DNA of 7,731 nt from Vicinamibacteria bacterium. Lineage in GTDB: Bacteria; Acidobacteriota; Vicinamibacteria; Vicinamibacterales; UBA2999. Position 1 is the first letter of the stretch; each line of letters opens with the position of its first letter. Both the position numbers and the translations under genes were made by a program. The DNA is taken from NCBI GenBank assembly GCA_025924295.1, contig JAICEG010000254.1, forward strand, positions 1 through 7,731. Direction: 5' to 3'. Shown here in pieces: positions 6,272 through 7,731 of this stretch. The notes beneath the pieces are model-generated. The model was not told the origin of the DNA, did no database searches, and saw nothing but the letters and a program-made list of their open reading frames with translations.

Positions 6272-6293
6272 TCCCAACGAGTCGAGTTTGGGA
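6272..6293. promoter_or_regulatory. inverted repeat, possible operator
   Basis: TCCCAA (6272-6277) is the exact reverse complement of TTGGGA (6288-6293), with 10 bases between. The arms are short and could occur by chance, but the site directly abuts a longer perfect palindrome. Confidence 0.35.
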
Positions 6294-6306
6294 CAGGAAA
6301 TTCCTG
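6294..6306. promoter_or_regulatory. 13-bp perfect palindrome, possible operator
   Basis: CAGGAAATTCCTG is a perfect palindrome around a central A. It lies between divergent genes, about 95 bases before the zinc-ribbon start and 166 bases before the cytochrome start, and directly abuts the repeat at 6272-6293. A dimeric regulator could bind here; which one is unknown. Confidence 0.4.
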
Positions 6307-6425
6307 ACTGAACGGGCAGCAGCATTTTCCCACCGTAAACCGCCATCGTTTTTATGTCTGCGTAAACTCTGCGGCGGTTATCAATTTGCTCCGAATTTGG
6401 AAGGGATGGGGCCTGAAATTGGCCG

Positions 6426-6431
6426 TATACT
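6426..6431 (+). promoter_or_regulatory. possible -10 box (TATACT) for the cytochrome gene
   Basis: TATACT differs from the consensus TATAAT at one base and lies 41 bases before the cytochrome start. I see no good -35 box at the usual distance, so the promoter may use an activator or another sigma factor. Confidence 0.3.
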
Positions 6432-6457
6432 TGGCGGACACCTTGCGGTGGACCTCT

Positions 6458-6463
6458 GAGGAG
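6458..6463 (+). promoter_or_regulatory. ribosome-binding site GAGGAG for the cytochrome gene
   Basis: A good Shine-Dalgarno sequence lies 9 bases before the ATG at 6473, and that start gives a complete signal peptide. Confidence 0.75.
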
Positions 6464-6472
6464 ACTTCTCGT

Positions 6473-7731
6473 ATGAGAACGTGTCTGATTGCCGTCGTCG
6501 GTTCCTTGTTGGGAGCATCGACCCTGGCAGCGCAGGAAGCGCCCACTTTCTACAAGGACGTGCTTCCGATTCTGCAGGCCAACTGTCAGAGCTGTCACCG
6601 GCCGGGTGAAGTCGCGCCGATGTCGCTGCTCACGTACGAGCAGGCCAGGCCCTGGGCGCGCGGCATCAAGGCCGCTGTAACCAGCCGGCAGATGCCGCCG
6701 TGGTTCGCCGATCCCAAGTTCGGCCACTTCGTGAACGAGCGCCGCCTGGTCGATCGCGAAATCGCGACGCTCGGCGCCTGGGCCGACGCCGGCGCTCCGG
6801 CAGGCAACGCCGCCGATGCACCTCCACCGCTGACGTTCAACAACGGCTGGAACATCAAACCCGACGTCGTCGTCGAGATGCCGAAGCCGTTCGATCTGCC
6901 GGCACGCGGCACGATCAATTACAAGTACATCCTCGTGAAGACCAACTTCCCTGAGGACATGTGGATTACCGCCGCCGAGATGCGCCCGGGTGATCCCGCC
7001 GTGCTCCATCACGGCAAGGTGTGGGTGCGCCCACCCGGATCGAAGTGGATGGAGAACGCGGTCCCCGGCGAGGCGTACGAAACGGAAAGCCACCGTCACA
7101 TCCTCGGCCGCAATGCGATCGAGGAAGGGAACGACATCCTCGGGAAGTTCAACCCCGGCCTGGGCGCGCAGTCCTTCGACATGGAAGGGGCGGCCAAGTT
7201 CGTTCCGAAGGGTTCGGACCTCGTCTTCGAGCTGCACTACACGACCTCCGGGAAGCCGGCGTCGGACGTCTCGAAGGTCGGGCTCGTGCTCGCCAAGGCG
7301 GACCCGAAGAAGCGGTACTTCTTCCACGCCGGGCCCACGGCGCTCAACCTCGCGATTCCTCCGGGCGAGGGGGCGGCCGAAGTCGTGAGCGAGATCACTT
7401 TCGGTGAGGATGCGCAGCTGGTGTACGCACAGCCGCACATGCATCTTCGCGGCAAGGACTTCGAGCTCCGCGTGGTCGCGCCGGGGAAGGCGCCGGAGAC
7501 GGTGCTCAAGGGCAACTTCGATTTCGAGTGGCAGCTTGGGTATCAGTACGCCGAACCGATTGCGATGCCGAAGGGCTCCAAGCTCCAGCTCATCACCCAC
7601 TTCGACAACTCCACGGCGAATCGCTTCAATCCCGATCCGACGAAGAAGGTCGTGTGGGGTCCACAGAACTGGGATGAGATGAGCAACTGCTTCATCGGCG
7701 TGCTGTTCGACAGGAACACGGCGCCGGAGAA
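6473..7731 (+). CDS. exported cytochrome c fused to copper type II monooxygenase (3' partial)
   Basis: At least 419 residues are present and the frame is open at the window end. A signal peptide is visible (1-20, cut near ALAA/QEA). A cytochrome c domain follows, with heme motif CQSCH at 38-42 and a likely axial Met74 in RQMPPW. The rest resembles the two-domain copper, ascorbate-dependent monooxygenases (PHM/DBH type). The first copper site would use His179-His180 (LHHGKVWV) and His255 (ELHYTT). The second would use His322 and His324 (PHMHLRG) and Met403 in DEMSN, in the same order and with similar spacing as in PHM. The enzyme would act in the periplasm, with the heme domain possibly supplying electrons to copper. 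The substrate is unknown. Such fusions occur in Acidobacteriota and Planctomycetota. Only a short C-terminal end is likely missing. Confidence 0.9.
   Translation, partial: MRTCLIAVVGSLLGASTLAAQEAPTFYKDVLPILQANCQSCHRPGEVAPMSLLTYEQARPWARGIKAAVTSRQMPPWFADPKFGHFVNERRLVDREIATLGAWADAGAPAGNAADAPPPLTFNNGWNIKPDVVVEMPKPFDLPARGTINYKYILVKTNFPEDMWITAAEMRPGDPAVLHHGKVWVRPPGSKWMENAVPGEAYETESHRHILGRNAIEEGNDILGKFNPGLGAQSFDMEGAAKFVPKGSDLVFELHYTTSGKPASDVSKVGLVLAKADPKKRYFFHAGPTALNLAIPPGEGAAEVVSEITFGEDAQLVYAQPHMHLRGKDFELRVVAPGKAPETVLKGNFDFEWQLGYQYAEPIAMPKGSKLQLITHFDNSTANRFNPDPTKKVVWGPQNWDEMSNCFIGVLFDRNTAPE

Larger units (their letters stand above)
6200..6472. other. divergent intergenic region
   Basis: This 273-base region separates the minus-strand operon from the plus-strand cytochrome gene and must hold at least two start points for transcription unless one lies inside a gene. 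The stretch 6320-6420 is more AT-rich than the surroundings. It carries two inverted repeats (6272-6293 and 6294-6306), a TATACT box near 6426, and the cytochrome ribosome-binding site. I see no convincing gene here. Confidence 0.7.

Noticed and set aside
6200..7600. Long minus-strand open frame (continuing the zinc-ribbon frame upstream)
   Set aside because: It is antisense to the cytochrome-monooxygenase, which has clear motifs. The translated part is Arg/His/Leu-rich and not protein-like. Only the last 70 codons (to 5987) were kept.
1..7731. tRNA, rRNA, CRISPR array, insertion sequence or phage attachment site
   Set aside because: I saw no cloverleaf, regular spaced repeats, transposase motifs or terminal inverted repeats on either strand.

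Overview
The window is GC-rich and densely coding, with genes on both strands and no RNA gene, CRISPR array or insertion sequence. The gene content points to an Acidobacteriota-type soil bacterium, perhaps of the Vicinamibacteria kind. The main signs are a Ser/Thr kinase fused to a TolB-like domain and TPRs, a cytochrome c fused to a copper monooxygenase, and an M43 metalloprotease. This placement is inferred from gene content and not proven.

Region 1 (about 1-5110, plus strand) looks like one functional block. It opens with the C-terminal part of a membrane-anchored Ser/Thr kinase-TolB-TPR protein. An ATGA overlap couples this to a small cupredoxin-like beta protein. After a 196-base gap with a possible weak terminator come a nine-cysteine small protein and a 305-residue protein ending in a glycine-zipper membrane segment. 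After a 9-bp hairpin comes a pappalysin-family (M43) zinc metalloprotease with a candidate cysteine switch and a single terminal lectin/propeller-like repeat. No recognisable signal peptide is visible on the last three. I infer a kinase-regulated effector cassette (membrane-active protein, latent protease, metal-binding accessory), which is the most likely candidate here for an undescribed system.

Region 2 (5121-6199, minus strand) converges on region 1 with a 10-base gap. It is a tight three-gene operon, in transcription order a 70-residue zinc-ribbon protein, a YdcZ/DUF606-type five-helix transporter with a GTG start, and a 136-residue helical protein of unknown function.

Region 3 (6200-6472) is a divergent intergenic region with a 13-bp perfect palindrome and a second inverted repeat.

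Region 4 (6473 to the window end, plus strand) is an exported cytochrome c-copper type II monooxygenase fusion. It retains the heme motif and all six expected copper ligands and is cut by the window edge.
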